This document shows, piece by piece, positions 43,501 through 50,184 of a stretch of DNA of 64,000 bases. The notes beneath the pieces were generated by a model. The model did not search any database. It worked only from the letters and a program-made list of their open reading frames with translations, and was not told the DNA's origin. The translations under genes and the position numbers were made by a program. Source of the DNA: Rhizohabitans arisaemae (lineage in GTDB: Bacteria; Actinomycetota; Actinomycetes; Streptosporangiales; Streptosporangiaceae); assembly GCF_025996515.1 (NCBI RefSeq), contig NZ_BLRH01000034.1, positions 620,001 to 684,000 of the forward strand. The letters are read 5' to 3'. The first letter of the stretch is position 1. Each line of letters opens with the position of its first letter.

Positions 43501-44326
43501 GGTGGCGTTCAGCCCCGACGGGAAGACCCTGGCCTCCTGCGGCGGCGACGGGACGGTCCGGCTGTGGGAGACGGCTTCCCGGCGGCAGATCGGCGCGCCG
43601 CTCACCGGGCACCCCATCGGGCTGACCTTGGCGGCGTTCAGCCCGGACGGCAGGACCCTGGCCACCGCCGGCGATCGCGCGTTGTATCTGTGGAATGCGG
43701 GCACCCACCGGCGAATCGCCCGCCTCGACGGTCACGCCAGTCTGATCACCTCGGTCGTGTTCAGCCCGGACCGGAGGGTCCTGGCCACCGGCGGCACCGA
43801 CGGAACGGTGGTCCTCTGGGAGGTGGCGAGGCACCGCCGAATCGGCGTCCTCCGGACCGGTCACACCGACGGCATCACCTCGATGGCGTTCGGCCCCGAC
43901 GGGAGCATGCTGGCCGTCGGCGGCGACCGGACGCTGTCGCTCTGGCTCGTGCCCGAACGCCGCCAGGTCGGTTCCCCCATCACCGGCCACACGGACAACG
44001 TCGTCTCGGTGTCGTTCGGTCCCGACGGCACCACCCTGGCCTCCGGCGGCCTGGACCGGACGGTGCGGCTGTGGGACGTGGCCACCCGCCGTCAGGTCGG
44101 CGCTCCCCTCACCGGCCACACCGGCCCGGTCACCTCGGTGGCCTTCAGCCCCGACCGGAGAACCCTCGCCTCGGGTGGCGGCGATCAGACGGTACGGCTC
44201 CGCGACGTGACCGCCGTCTCCGACGTCCCCCACCGGCTCTGCGCCCGCGCCGGGCGCCCCTTCACTCCCGCCGACTGGGCCCGCCACATCCCTCCCGGCC
44301 CCGAATACCGGCCGCTGTGCCCGTAG
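40568..44326 (+). CDS. nSTAND1 NTPase with RHIM-like motif, membrane helix and 14 WD40 repeats
   Basis: The 1252-residue protein starts at GTG 40568 (GGAGG 6-7 bases before). Near the N-terminus, residues 28-41 read VQIGERNTQIVYTY, resembling RHIM-like amyloid signalling motifs ((V/I)-Q-(V/I)-G-x-x-N). The nSTAND1 NTPase follows: SPYRGLNAFGEGDAAFFFGR, P-loop GVSGAGKSS near residue 112, and Walker B LLIVVDQFEQLF near 210. The winged-helix and helical part extends to about 545. A transmembrane helix (VTGFLLALTVALTAAAGVAL) is at about 548-568. Fourteen WD40 repeats (634-1214) fit two seven-bladed propellers, with GHTGPVTSVAFSPD-type starts. Tail ADWARHIPPGPEYRPLCP matches that of the preceding gene. 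Likely an NLR-like sensor that oligomerises on a signal. Confidence 0.92.
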   Translation: MSATPDEDVTPGREPAGYTVDAREASGVQIGERNTQIVYTYPPHTGRPAGSDLAPPPLAAVSGCFDSPYRGLNAFGEGDAAFFFGRETTAGDILRRLSRRPASPGITVVSGVSGAGKSSLVRAGVLPRIRGAGLPGAPEAATWPCLLLTPTRAPLDELALGTAALAGLDAATVRRALADDPAGFALTARQAALAAPGAGPDGNGRRLLIVVDQFEQLFTLCRRDRERRGFIAALHAAAVPEADPAPGPGPAAVVLLVVRADFEARCADHPDLITAVQDRYLVTAMTERQLRMAVTGPARRAGAVVQDELTETLLREISTRRPGCSSPAPEALYGAGVLPLLSHALDQAWRHRLDPAAVTLADYERTGGIEGAVAASAQHAYERLTPAQQRTARQVFTRLAAAGDGGVDTADRVARADLTQGDAADGSDVAVVLESFAAERLLTLAAGTVEITHEVLLSAWPLLRDVWLAESRADRTIRTRLRDAAAEWDRNSRDSSYLYGGSLLETTAEAAARIGADPDRHTPLGRTERAFLRAGDRARRRRVRRRRAVTGFLLALTVALTAAAGVALRTSRDAVRQRDVAVAGQLVNHSQTVADTDPALAALESVAAWRLDPSAETRYAMRSTAARPGIAALAGHGRSVTSVAFSPDGKTLATGSHDETVVLWDVATRRQTASLAGHSGSVTSVAFSPDGRTLAVGGYPRTVRLWNVATRRQIGVDLPGHTGSVASVVFSPDGRTLATSGADKSVRLWDVATRRLIAAPLRGHSERVVSTAFSPDGKTLAVGGDNTVWLWDVRTRRRIATFDGYTSGGGPLAFSLDGRRLVTGAAQLWDAVTRRRIGGPLDGHTGRVNSVAFSPDGVTLATGGDDGTVRLWDVVTRKQIGASYTGHTRPVTSVAFNHDGSILAGGGHDHSVRLWEVIRHRQIGSPLVGHTDGIISMAFSPDGATLASGGFDTRVWLWDVAGRRRIAPLAGHTTPVTSVAFSPDGKTLASCGGDGTVRLWETASRRQIGAPLTGHPIGLTLAAFSPDGRTLATAGDRALYLWNAGTHRRIARLDGHASLITSVVFSPDRRVLATGGTDGTVVLWEVARHRRIGVLRTGHTDGITSMAFGPDGSMLAVGGDRTLSLWLVPERRQVGSPITGHTDNVVSVSFGPDGTTLASGGLDRTVRLWDVATRRQVGAPLTGHTGPVTSVAFSPDRRTLASGGGDQTVRLRDVTAVSDVPHRLCARAGRPFTPADWARHIPPGPEYRPLCP
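42469..44217 (+). repeat. Tandem ~126-bp coding repeats (WD40)
   Basis: Fourteen copies of about 120-130 bp encode the WD40 blades. They share long identical DNA stretches such as GTGGCGTTCAGCCCCGACGG and CGGCTGTGGGACGTGG. The similarity at synonymous positions suggests recent duplication or gene conversion between blades. Repeat 5 (near 42960-43080) is degenerate, with GYTSGG in place of GHT. Confidence 0.85.
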
Positions 44327-44471
44327 ACCTAGATGACGCCGAGAGGGGTTACGGTCGACTCAAGAACTCAAGTCCATGATTCGAGTCAGCCTTCCTTTCC
44401 ATTGTTCCGGAGCAACGATGGCTATCCAAGCTCCTTCGGGCCCCTGGTGTGCGGGCGCCGTACGGCGTCGG

Positions 44472-45566
44472 TCAGGTGAGGACGACGTCCCAGGAAGCAG
44501 GGTCGTCGGCGATGAAGGTGAGCAGATCGTGTGCTTCGGCGAGGACCGCGGTCCGGTCCTGCGCGCGCACGGGGCGGAACAGGCCGACGCGCAGGGTGTG
44601 ATTCCGCACCGACCAGACGCCGGAGACGAATCCGTCGACCAGGACGGCGGGGTGTACCACCGAGTGTCCCGGCATCACCCGGGGCCGGTCGGAGTCGGCG
44701 ATGATCCGGTTCCGGTTGGCGTGCCCGAGGACGACGTTGTCGAAGGCGGGCAGGAACCGCACCGGGGCCGGCAGGTCCGGGTCTGCCAGTGGCGCGTCCG
44801 GCAGGTCGAACAGCTCCTTCCCCCGCTCGTCGCGGTAGACCCGGAGCCGGGGCCGCATCAGGTCGAAGACCTGGCGCAGCCGGGTGAGGCCGGACCAGGT
44901 CTGGACGTCCTTGACGCTCGCCGGGCCGAAAGCCGCCAGGTACCGCGTGATCAGCGTCTCGGCGCACGGCTCCGCCATGGGCCGGCCGAGCCAGGTGTCG
45001 GCGAGGGTGAGGGTGACCTTCCGGTTGTTCCAGCCGCCCCAGGCGCCCGTGGCGGGCAGGTGGGTCAGGGGCAGCAGGTATTCGGCCGCCGCGGCGAGGG
45101 CCCGCCCGTCGCGGCCGGGGTGACGTTCGGCGAGCCGCTCGCCGAACTCCCGCCGGGTGAGGCTCCGGCCGGACAGGAACTCGCGGCCGAGTTCGTCGAA
45201 CGCGGCCGGGTCGAGCCCGCCGGTCTCCGCGGAGCGGCCGCCCATCCCGGCGAGGCGGCTGAGGACGGGCTGAATCGTCGGGCGCAGCCAGGTGTAGTCG
45301 GCACCGCCGGCCAGGTGCTGGGTTCCGCGCAGCATCGTGGAGCGCACCACGCTCCGGTCCTGCAGCAGCCCGGCCAGGTCCTCGCGCCGGAACCCGGCCT
45401 TTCGCACCCACAGTCCGATGTACGGCCAGTTGGCCTCCTGCCCCTGCAGGGCGACGAGGTGCTCGACGACCTCGATCGCCGGGCGGGTGGTCCGGTCCAG
45501 CAGGTACTGCCGCTGGAGCAGGGTCCGGTTGAGGGTTCGCAGGGAGAGCACCGGCGCATCGGTCAT
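44472..45566 (-). CDS. AlkZ-like winged-helix DNA glycosylase (HTH_42)
   Basis: The 364-residue protein belongs to the winged-helix HTH_42/YcaQ-AlkZ family. Near the N-terminus is LLQRQYLLDRTTRPAIEVVE and then HLVALQGQEANWPYIGLWVR, in which Q-G-Q matches the QxQ catalytic pattern of the AlkZ branch. RSTMLRGTQHLAGGADYTWL and RFLPAFDNVVLGHANRNRII follow. Known relatives unhook interstrand crosslinks or remove alkylated bases, sometimes as self-resistance to DNA-alkylating natural products. The catalytic assignment is from the motif only. It converges on the STAND gene. Confidence 0.85.
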   Translation of the reverse strand: MTDAPVLSLRTLNRTLLQRQYLLDRTTRPAIEVVEHLVALQGQEANWPYIGLWVRKAGFRREDLAGLLQDRSVVRSTMLRGTQHLAGGADYTWLRPTIQPVLSRLAGMGGRSAETGGLDPAAFDELGREFLSGRSLTRREFGERLAERHPGRDGRALAAAAEYLLPLTHLPATGAWGGWNNRKVTLTLADTWLGRPMAEPCAETLITRYLAAFGPASVKDVQTWSGLTRLRQVFDLMRPRLRVYRDERGKELFDLPDAPLADPDLPAPVRFLPAFDNVVLGHANRNRIIADSDRPRVMPGHSVVHPAVLVDGFVSGVWSVRNHTLRVGLFRPVRAQDRTAVLAEAHDLLTFIADDPASWDVVLT

Positions 45567-45798
45567 GGGTACGACAGCTCCTTAACTTCACCGAGGTACG
45601 CTCAGGCTACGAGCCATAGCGGCCAGTTTCTGACCGCAATTCACCCCGGAGGTCGTACAATCCTCTGTGCCGTACGCCTGCGGCGAGGACCGCTCGCGCG
45701 AGGGATCCGGCCGGGCTGAGCCGGGGCTCCCGGACCGTCGTCCAGGCCGGGTAGGTGGGGGCGCACCCACGCCTGGACACCCTCCGCGGGGACGCCGG

Positions 45799-46344
45799 TC
45801 AGTGGATCTCGGGGCGGGGACGGGCGTTGCGCAGCCGGATGCCGCTCCAGCCGAGGGAGCTCGTGATCACGGCGTCCCAGAAGCCCCACAGGTTGTCGAG
45901 CACCCGCAGCTGGATGCCGGCGTCCTCGTGCAGGCGGAGCAGGTCGCCGACCGGCTCGGGCGGGCCGAGCGGCTCCACCGGCTCGGTGGCGACGAACGCG
46001 TTCGGCACCGGCTCCCCGTACGGCCGGAAGTGTTCCGCCGAGAACCGGTAGGCGAACAGCCGGACGTCGCGGAGCCGGTCCACCCAGCCGTACTCGATCG
46101 CGTGCACCCGGTCGGCGCCCCCGGGACCCAGGATGTGGTCCCGGTCGGCGTCCGTGGTCGTGGGGACGGTCCACGCCATGGCCCGGGGACACTGGCGGGG
46201 GAACCAGTAGTCCGGGGCGCGGGCGGCGTCGACCGCCCAGACGTAGGCTTCGGGCTGCCGCGCGGTGGCCGCGACATGCGGAACGAAGCTGCTGATCGTC
46301 GGGTCTTCGGAGAAGTGCAGCACTTCACCTGGCTGGGGACGCAT
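45799..46344 (-). CDS. DUF6886-type protein
   Basis: The 181-residue cytosolic protein begins MRPQPGEVLHFSEDPTISSF and has VPHVAATARQPEAYVWAVDA, DYWFPRQCPRAMAWTVPTTT and VHAIEYGWVDRLRDVRLFAY, which I recognise as family DUF6886. No function is known. Its ATG follows the ECF42 sigma-factor stop by one base (TGA-C-ATG), so it is translated from the same message. Confidence 0.78.
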   Translation of the reverse strand: MRPQPGEVLHFSEDPTISSFVPHVAATARQPEAYVWAVDAARAPDYWFPRQCPRAMAWTVPTTTDADRDHILGPGGADRVHAIEYGWVDRLRDVRLFAYRFSAEHFRPYGEPVPNAFVATEPVEPLGPPEPVGDLLRLHEDAGIQLRVLDNLWGFWDAVITSSLGWSGIRLRNARPRPEIH

Positions 46345-46345
46345 G

Positions 46346-47596
46346 TCAGGTTTCCAGCGCATTCTCCGCCGCCCGGGCGTGGAACAGCGTGCGTTCCCGA
46401 TCATTGCGGGTGAGCTCCGCCGCACGGGTGAACTCGACCCCGGCCTCGGCGTGCCGGCCGAGCCGGGAGAGCAGGTCGCCCCGGGCCGCGGGAAACTGCG
46501 GGTAGCCGGCGAGGGCGTCGGCGAGCGGGTCCAGCAGGGCGAGTCCCGCGGCGGGTCCGTCGGCCATCCCCACCGCCACCGCGCGGTTGAGCTCCACCAC
46601 CGGGGACGGGGTGTGGCGGGCCAGCAGCGCGTAGAAGCCCGCGATGCGCGGCCAGTCGGTGTCGGCGGGGTCGTGCGCCTGGGCGTGACAGGCGGCGACG
46701 GCGGCCTGCAGGGTGTACGGGCCGGGCGGGCCCGCCGCGACGGAGCGCTCCAGCGCGGCGAGACCTCGGCGGATCAGGAGCCGGTCCCAGCGCCGCCGAT
46801 CCTGGTCGAGCAGGAGAATGGGCGTGCCGTCCGGGCCGGTCCTGGCGGGTGCGCGGGAGGAGTGCAGCTCCATCAGCGCGGCCAGCCCGTGCACCTCGGG
46901 CTCGCCGGGCATCAGTTCGGCCAGGAGCCGGCCCAGGCGCAATGCCTCCCGACAGAGGTCGGGGCGGATCCAATCGTCGCCGGCGGTCGCCGAGTAGCCC
47001 TCATTGAAGATCAGATAGATGACGCCGAGGACGGAGCGGAGCCGGACCGGCAGGTCGGCGGCGGACGGCACCTCGTAGGGGATGTTCTTGTCGGCCAAGG
47101 TGCGCTTGGCCCGGACGATCCGCTGAGCGGCGGTCGGCTCGCCGATGAGGAAGGCCCGCCCGATCTCCTCGGTGGTGAGACCGCCGAGCAGCTTGAGGGT
47201 GAGCGCGGCCCGCCCTTCCGGCTTGAGAACCGGATGGCAGGAGATGAAGATGAGACGGAGCAGGTCGTCTCCGACCGGGTCGTCGAGGCCGGCGTCGAGG
47301 TCGGGTTCGGGCTGCCGCTCCAGGTCCCGGCCGACCTCGGCGAGCTTCCTCCGGTAGACGGTCTCGCGGCGGAACAGGTCGATCGCGCGGTTCTTGGCGG
47401 TGAGGGCGAGCCAGCCGCCGGGGTTCTCCGGGACGCCGTCCACCGGCCACCGCCGGAGCGCGGCGAGCAGGGCGTCCTGGGCGAGCTCCTCGGCGAGCCC
47501 GACGTCGTGGACGATCCGGGTGAGGCCCGCGATGATCCGTGCCGATTCCATCCGCCACACCGTCTCCACGACTCGGACGGGATCGGTGGTCGTCAT
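46346..47596 (-). CDS. ECF42-type RNA polymerase sigma factor with C-terminal TPR-like domain
   Basis: The 416-residue sigma factor has sigma-2 (ARIIAGLTRIVHDVGLAEEL, PGGWLALTAKNRAIDLFRRE) and sigma-4 (LTLKLLGGLTTEEIGRAFLI, TAAQRIVRAKRTLADKNI) regions. It is followed by the long C-terminal extension (residues ~180-416) of ECF42, including VLGVIYLIFNEGYSATAGDD and HTPSPVVELNRAVAVGMADG. In that family the extension is needed for activity and there is no anti-sigma factor; the partner is a DGPF (YciI) protein, encoded just upstream here. ATG 47596 is chosen; 47614 is also open. Confidence 0.9.
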   Translation of the reverse strand: MTTTDPVRVVETVWRMESARIIAGLTRIVHDVGLAEELAQDALLAALRRWPVDGVPENPGGWLALTAKNRAIDLFRRETVYRRKLAEVGRDLERQPEPDLDAGLDDPVGDDLLRLIFISCHPVLKPEGRAALTLKLLGGLTTEEIGRAFLIGEPTAAQRIVRAKRTLADKNIPYEVPSAADLPVRLRSVLGVIYLIFNEGYSATAGDDWIRPDLCREALRLGRLLAELMPGEPEVHGLAALMELHSSRAPARTGPDGTPILLLDQDRRRWDRLLIRRGLAALERSVAAGPPGPYTLQAAVAACHAQAHDPADTDWPRIAGFYALLARHTPSPVVELNRAVAVGMADGPAAGLALLDPLADALAGYPQFPAARGDLLSRLGRHAEAGVEFTRAAELTRNDRERTLFHARAAENALET

Positions 47597-47617
47597 GGCC
47601 ACCGATCCTGCCATCTC

Positions 47618-47974
47618 TCACATACCGCCGAAAACCTGCAGGACGTCGCCTTCGCCTTCCCAGCCCGGCCACAGGTCGCGGTGGAGCTTGAGGAACCGGC
47701 TCGTCCACTCGACGGCCTCGGCCCTGTCGCGGACGTCGTAGATCGCGTAGCTGATCATTTCCTTGGTCTCGGCAAACGGGCCGTCGGTGACCGAGATCTC
47801 CCCGCCGGAGACGGTGATCCGGGCGCCGCCCACCGCGCTGGGGGCCAGCCCCGCGGTGTCGAGCAGGACCCCCGCCTTGACGGCCTCCGCACCCAGCTCC
47901 ATGATCGCCTCCATCAGTCCCGGGGGCGGGGGCGTGGGGGGCTGAGAACTCCGCAACGTGGCCAGGTATCGCAT
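47618..47974 (-). CDS. YciI/DGPF-family protein
   Basis: The 118-residue dimeric alpha-beta barrel protein contains GGEISVTDGPFAETKEMISY, the DGPF signature, and EWTSRFLKLHRDLWPGWEGE. It begins MRYLATLRSSQPPTPPPPGL, with an unusual Pro-rich insert. DGPF proteins accompany ECF42 sigma factors in one operon. Their biochemical role is not settled; a small-molecule binder that signals to the sigma factor is one idea. Confidence 0.9.
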   Translation of the reverse strand: MRYLATLRSSQPPTPPPPGLMEAIMELGAEAVKAGVLLDTAGLAPSAVGGARITVSGGEISVTDGPFAETKEMISYAIYDVRDRAEAVEWTSRFLKLHRDLWPGWEGEGDVLQVFGGM

Positions 47975-48013
47975 CGAACTCTCCTTTTATCGGGTGTTCT
48001 CTTGAAACGGGGT

Positions 48014-48640
48014 TCAGCGGCGGTACTCGTGAACGGCGAAGGCCGTCAGCCAGCCCCAGACGACGATGATCGAAGCGGTGAACGCCAGGTTCGCCCAGAC
48101 CGCACCTCCGCCCGCGGCGACGCAACCCCATCCGATGAGAAAGACGACGGCCACGATACGGGTGAGCGCGGGCGCGAATCGACGGGCGAGCAGGAAGGCC
48201 GCGACGATCAGGCAGAGGAAGCCGACTCCGCCCACGGCGAAGTGCAGCACGCCGTCCACGCTGATCGCGCCGGGCCCATCCGGGGTTCCGGCGGGGAATC
48301 CGAAGCCCGGGTCGGCCGGGAACACCCCGCCGCCCACCATGCCGACTCCGAACGCGCCGACCGGCCAGGACACCCGACCGGCTCCGGCTCGGCGCAGACC
48401 GGCCGCGAACGCCACGACCATCAGTCCGGTCAGGATCAGATTGGCGGTCTGGATCCAGCCGTAGGGCCCGTTCGCCATCATGCTCCAGGCGTGCCGCCCG
48501 AAGTCGAACCCGTCCTTGGTGAGGCCCTGAACCATCGACACCGCCACATAGAACGGCCCGGCGACGATCCCGTACCCGAGCAGCGAGCGGGTGACCCGGG
48601 CCTGCGGGGTGCAGCGGACAGCGGTGGCGGCGGCGTTCAT
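48014..48640 (-). CDS. DUF998 membrane protein
   Basis: The 208-residue integral membrane protein has six hydrophobic helices: SLLGYGIVAGPFYVAVSMVQ, ANLILTGLMVVAFAAGL, GAFGVGMVGGGVF, HFAVGGVGFLCLIVAAFLLA, and two near the C-terminus. The loop GFDFGRHAWSMMANGPYGWI is typical of DUF998. Function unknown. It is 39 bases upstream of the DGPF gene and heads this minus-strand operon. Confidence 0.85.
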   Translation of the reverse strand: MNAAATAVRCTPQARVTRSLLGYGIVAGPFYVAVSMVQGLTKDGFDFGRHAWSMMANGPYGWIQTANLILTGLMVVAFAAGLRRAGAGRVSWPVGAFGVGMVGGGVFPADPGFGFPAGTPDGPGAISVDGVLHFAVGGVGFLCLIVAAFLLARRFAPALTRIVAVVFLIGWGCVAAGGGAVWANLAFTASIIVVWGWLTAFAVHEYRR

Positions 48641-48876
48641 GGGCTTCTCCCGTTGTTCGCGGGCCGGTCACTCCGGCCCGTTCACCAGTGCTACGAACAC
48701 ACCTCGACGGATTCGACGGTTCCGGCCGAAAATCTTCAGAAATCTTCGACGCACCTGAAACCCCAGCTCATCGGCTATATGTCTACGCCTCCCGCCGCAG
48801 CGCGAGCAAGAGCCGGGCCGAGAACCCTGCTTCCAGGCCGTCCCCCGAGGCCGGCCAAGCGCAGCCCGTACACGGC

Positions 48877-49311
48877 TGATCGTCGCGCTGTCCGCACCCC
48901 ACAGGGTGCCCACACCGCAACGATCACCCCGACGGCGTACGAGCTCCGCCGGGCCAAGTCCGGCACAGCCCGTACACGAGCCCGGCGCAGCCCGTACACA
49001 AATGACCATCACGCTGTATGCACCCCGCAGGGTGCGCATACCGCAACGATCACACGGACTCCACGCGGGCCACCCCCGCACAGGGCCGGGAACACCAGCA
49101 AGATCGGGCCGGCTCACCCGTACCCCTGCCGAGAATGATCATTGCGCACTCCGCACCCCGCAGGGTGCACACACCGCAATGATCACCCCGACGGCGTACG
49201 AGCTCCGCCCAGGCCGATCCGCCACAACCCGTACACGAGCCCGGCACAGCCCGTACACAAATGATCATTGCGCTGTATGCACCTCAACGGGCGCGCACAC
49301 CGCAATGATCA
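48877..49311. repeat. Array of four 50-nt nested-hairpin elements
   Basis: Four units of exactly 50 nt lie at 48877-48926, 49003-49052, 49136-49185 and 49262-49311. Each is built as an 11-bp outer arm, 6 bases, a 6-bp inner arm, a 4-base loop, the inner arm, 6 bases and the outer arm. Units 3 and 4 have perfect outer arms (TGATCATTGCG / CGCAATGATCA). Unit 1 has TGATCGTCGCG / CGCAACGATCA, a G-C pair replacing A-T at position 6. Unit 2 has partly decayed left arm. The inner stem is GCACCC / GGGTGC in units 1-3. Units 1+2 and 3+4 repeat at a 259-base period, with shared linkers such as CAGCCCGTACACAAATGA. No protein gene is supported between 48641 and 49475. Confidence 0.85.
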
Positions 49312-49475
49312 TCCCGATGGCGTACGGGCTGCGCCGCCGGAAACGGGGCACAGCGGTCGGGGTCGACCCGGTACGGCCTGCCTGGTGTCTGTGCCCCGCG
49401 CGGTCGCGAGCCGGATGCGGTACGGACCTGGTCCCGGCGCCCGATCGCCTGCCGGGCGGGCCCGCGCGACCTTCC

Positions 49476-50108
49476 TCAGTAGCCGTGTCCGGCGGCACCG
49501 TTCTTCAGCAGCGCGTAGGCGGTGTCGGCGGCGTGGACGGCCTCCGGGTGGACCTCGTCGGCGCTCCGGCCCGCGGCGAGCTCGGACCAGGTGTCCCGGG
49601 CGAGCTCCTGCTGTACGGCGATCACCTGCGCGGCCGTCAGGCGGGCGGCGAGGCCGGTCCGTACGGCCTCGGCCAGGGCCTCGGCAAGTGCCTCGGTCTC
49701 GGCGGCGCCGTACTCGATCACGCGGGACGCGATGCTCGGCGTGGTGAAGACGAGCCGGTGGTAGGCGAGGACCTGGGGGTGGTCGCACAGGCCGCTGACC
49801 GGATCCCGGCGGTCGAGTTTCTCCACCAGGGAGCGGTGCAGGGCGTCCAGCGGGGTCTCGCCGGGACGGCGGTCCCGTACGGTCCGGGCCGCCTCGCCCC
49901 GGTGATCGGCGATCCGGTGCAGCAGCAGATCCTCTTTGCTGGCGAAGTAGCGGAACAGGGTGGGTTTGGAGACCTCGGCCGCGGCGGCGATGTCGCTCAC
50001 CGACACCGCGTCAAACCCGTCGGCGAGGAACATCGCGATCGCGGTGTCGGAGAGGGTCTGCCGCGTGCGTGCTTTCTTCCGGGCCCGCAGGCCGCCGTCT
50101 TCGCTCAT
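49476..50108 (-). CDS. TetR-family regulator
   Basis: The 210-residue repressor has its HTH at residues 10-55 (SDTAIAMFLADGFDAVSVSD, AEVSKPTLFRYFASKEDLLL). The C-terminal half is helical (HPQVLAYHRLVFTTPSIASR and so on). It is divergent from the HelR gene, with a long AT-rich inverted repeat in the 76-base gap, and is the probable regulator of both. Confidence 0.9.
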   Translation of the reverse strand: MSEDGGLRARKKARTRQTLSDTAIAMFLADGFDAVSVSDIAAAAEVSKPTLFRYFASKEDLLLHRIADHRGEAARTVRDRRPGETPLDALHRSLVEKLDRRDPVSGLCDHPQVLAYHRLVFTTPSIASRVIEYGAAETEALAEALAEAVRTGLAARLTAAQVIAVQQELARDTWSELAAGRSADEVHPEAVHAADTAYALLKNGAAGHGY

Positions 50109-50134
50109 AGGCCAACCCTAGCGCCATCAGGTCA

Positions 50135-50173
50135 TATATTTAACCCGGTAATATTTATGACCGGGTAAATATA
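50135..50173. promoter_or_regulatory. Long inverted repeat, probable TetR operator
   Basis: TATATTTAACCCGGT (50135-50149) and ACCGGGTAAATATA (50160-50173) are inverted copies that differ by one inserted A, around the centre AATATTTATG. The right arm runs to within 12 bases of the HelR start. A repressor here would block both divergent promoters. Confidence 0.7.
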
Positions 50174-50184
50174 GGGAGGGTTGA

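Noticed and set aside
42469-44217. Non-coding minisatellite
   Set aside because: The tandem repeats are in frame and encode canonical WD40 blades.
40445-44287. 1280-codon minus-strand frame opposite the STAND gene
   Set aside because: Its repeats simply mirror the WD40-coding repeats of the plus strand; no independent coding evidence.
46265-49138. 957-codon plus-strand frame across the sigma factor and repeat array
   Set aside because: It runs through the real minus-strand operon and intergenic hairpins with no recognisable domain.
48877-49311. CRISPR array
   Set aside because: The units differ from each other, are nested palindromes and repeat as 259-base dimers; no cas genes and no unique spacers of constant length.
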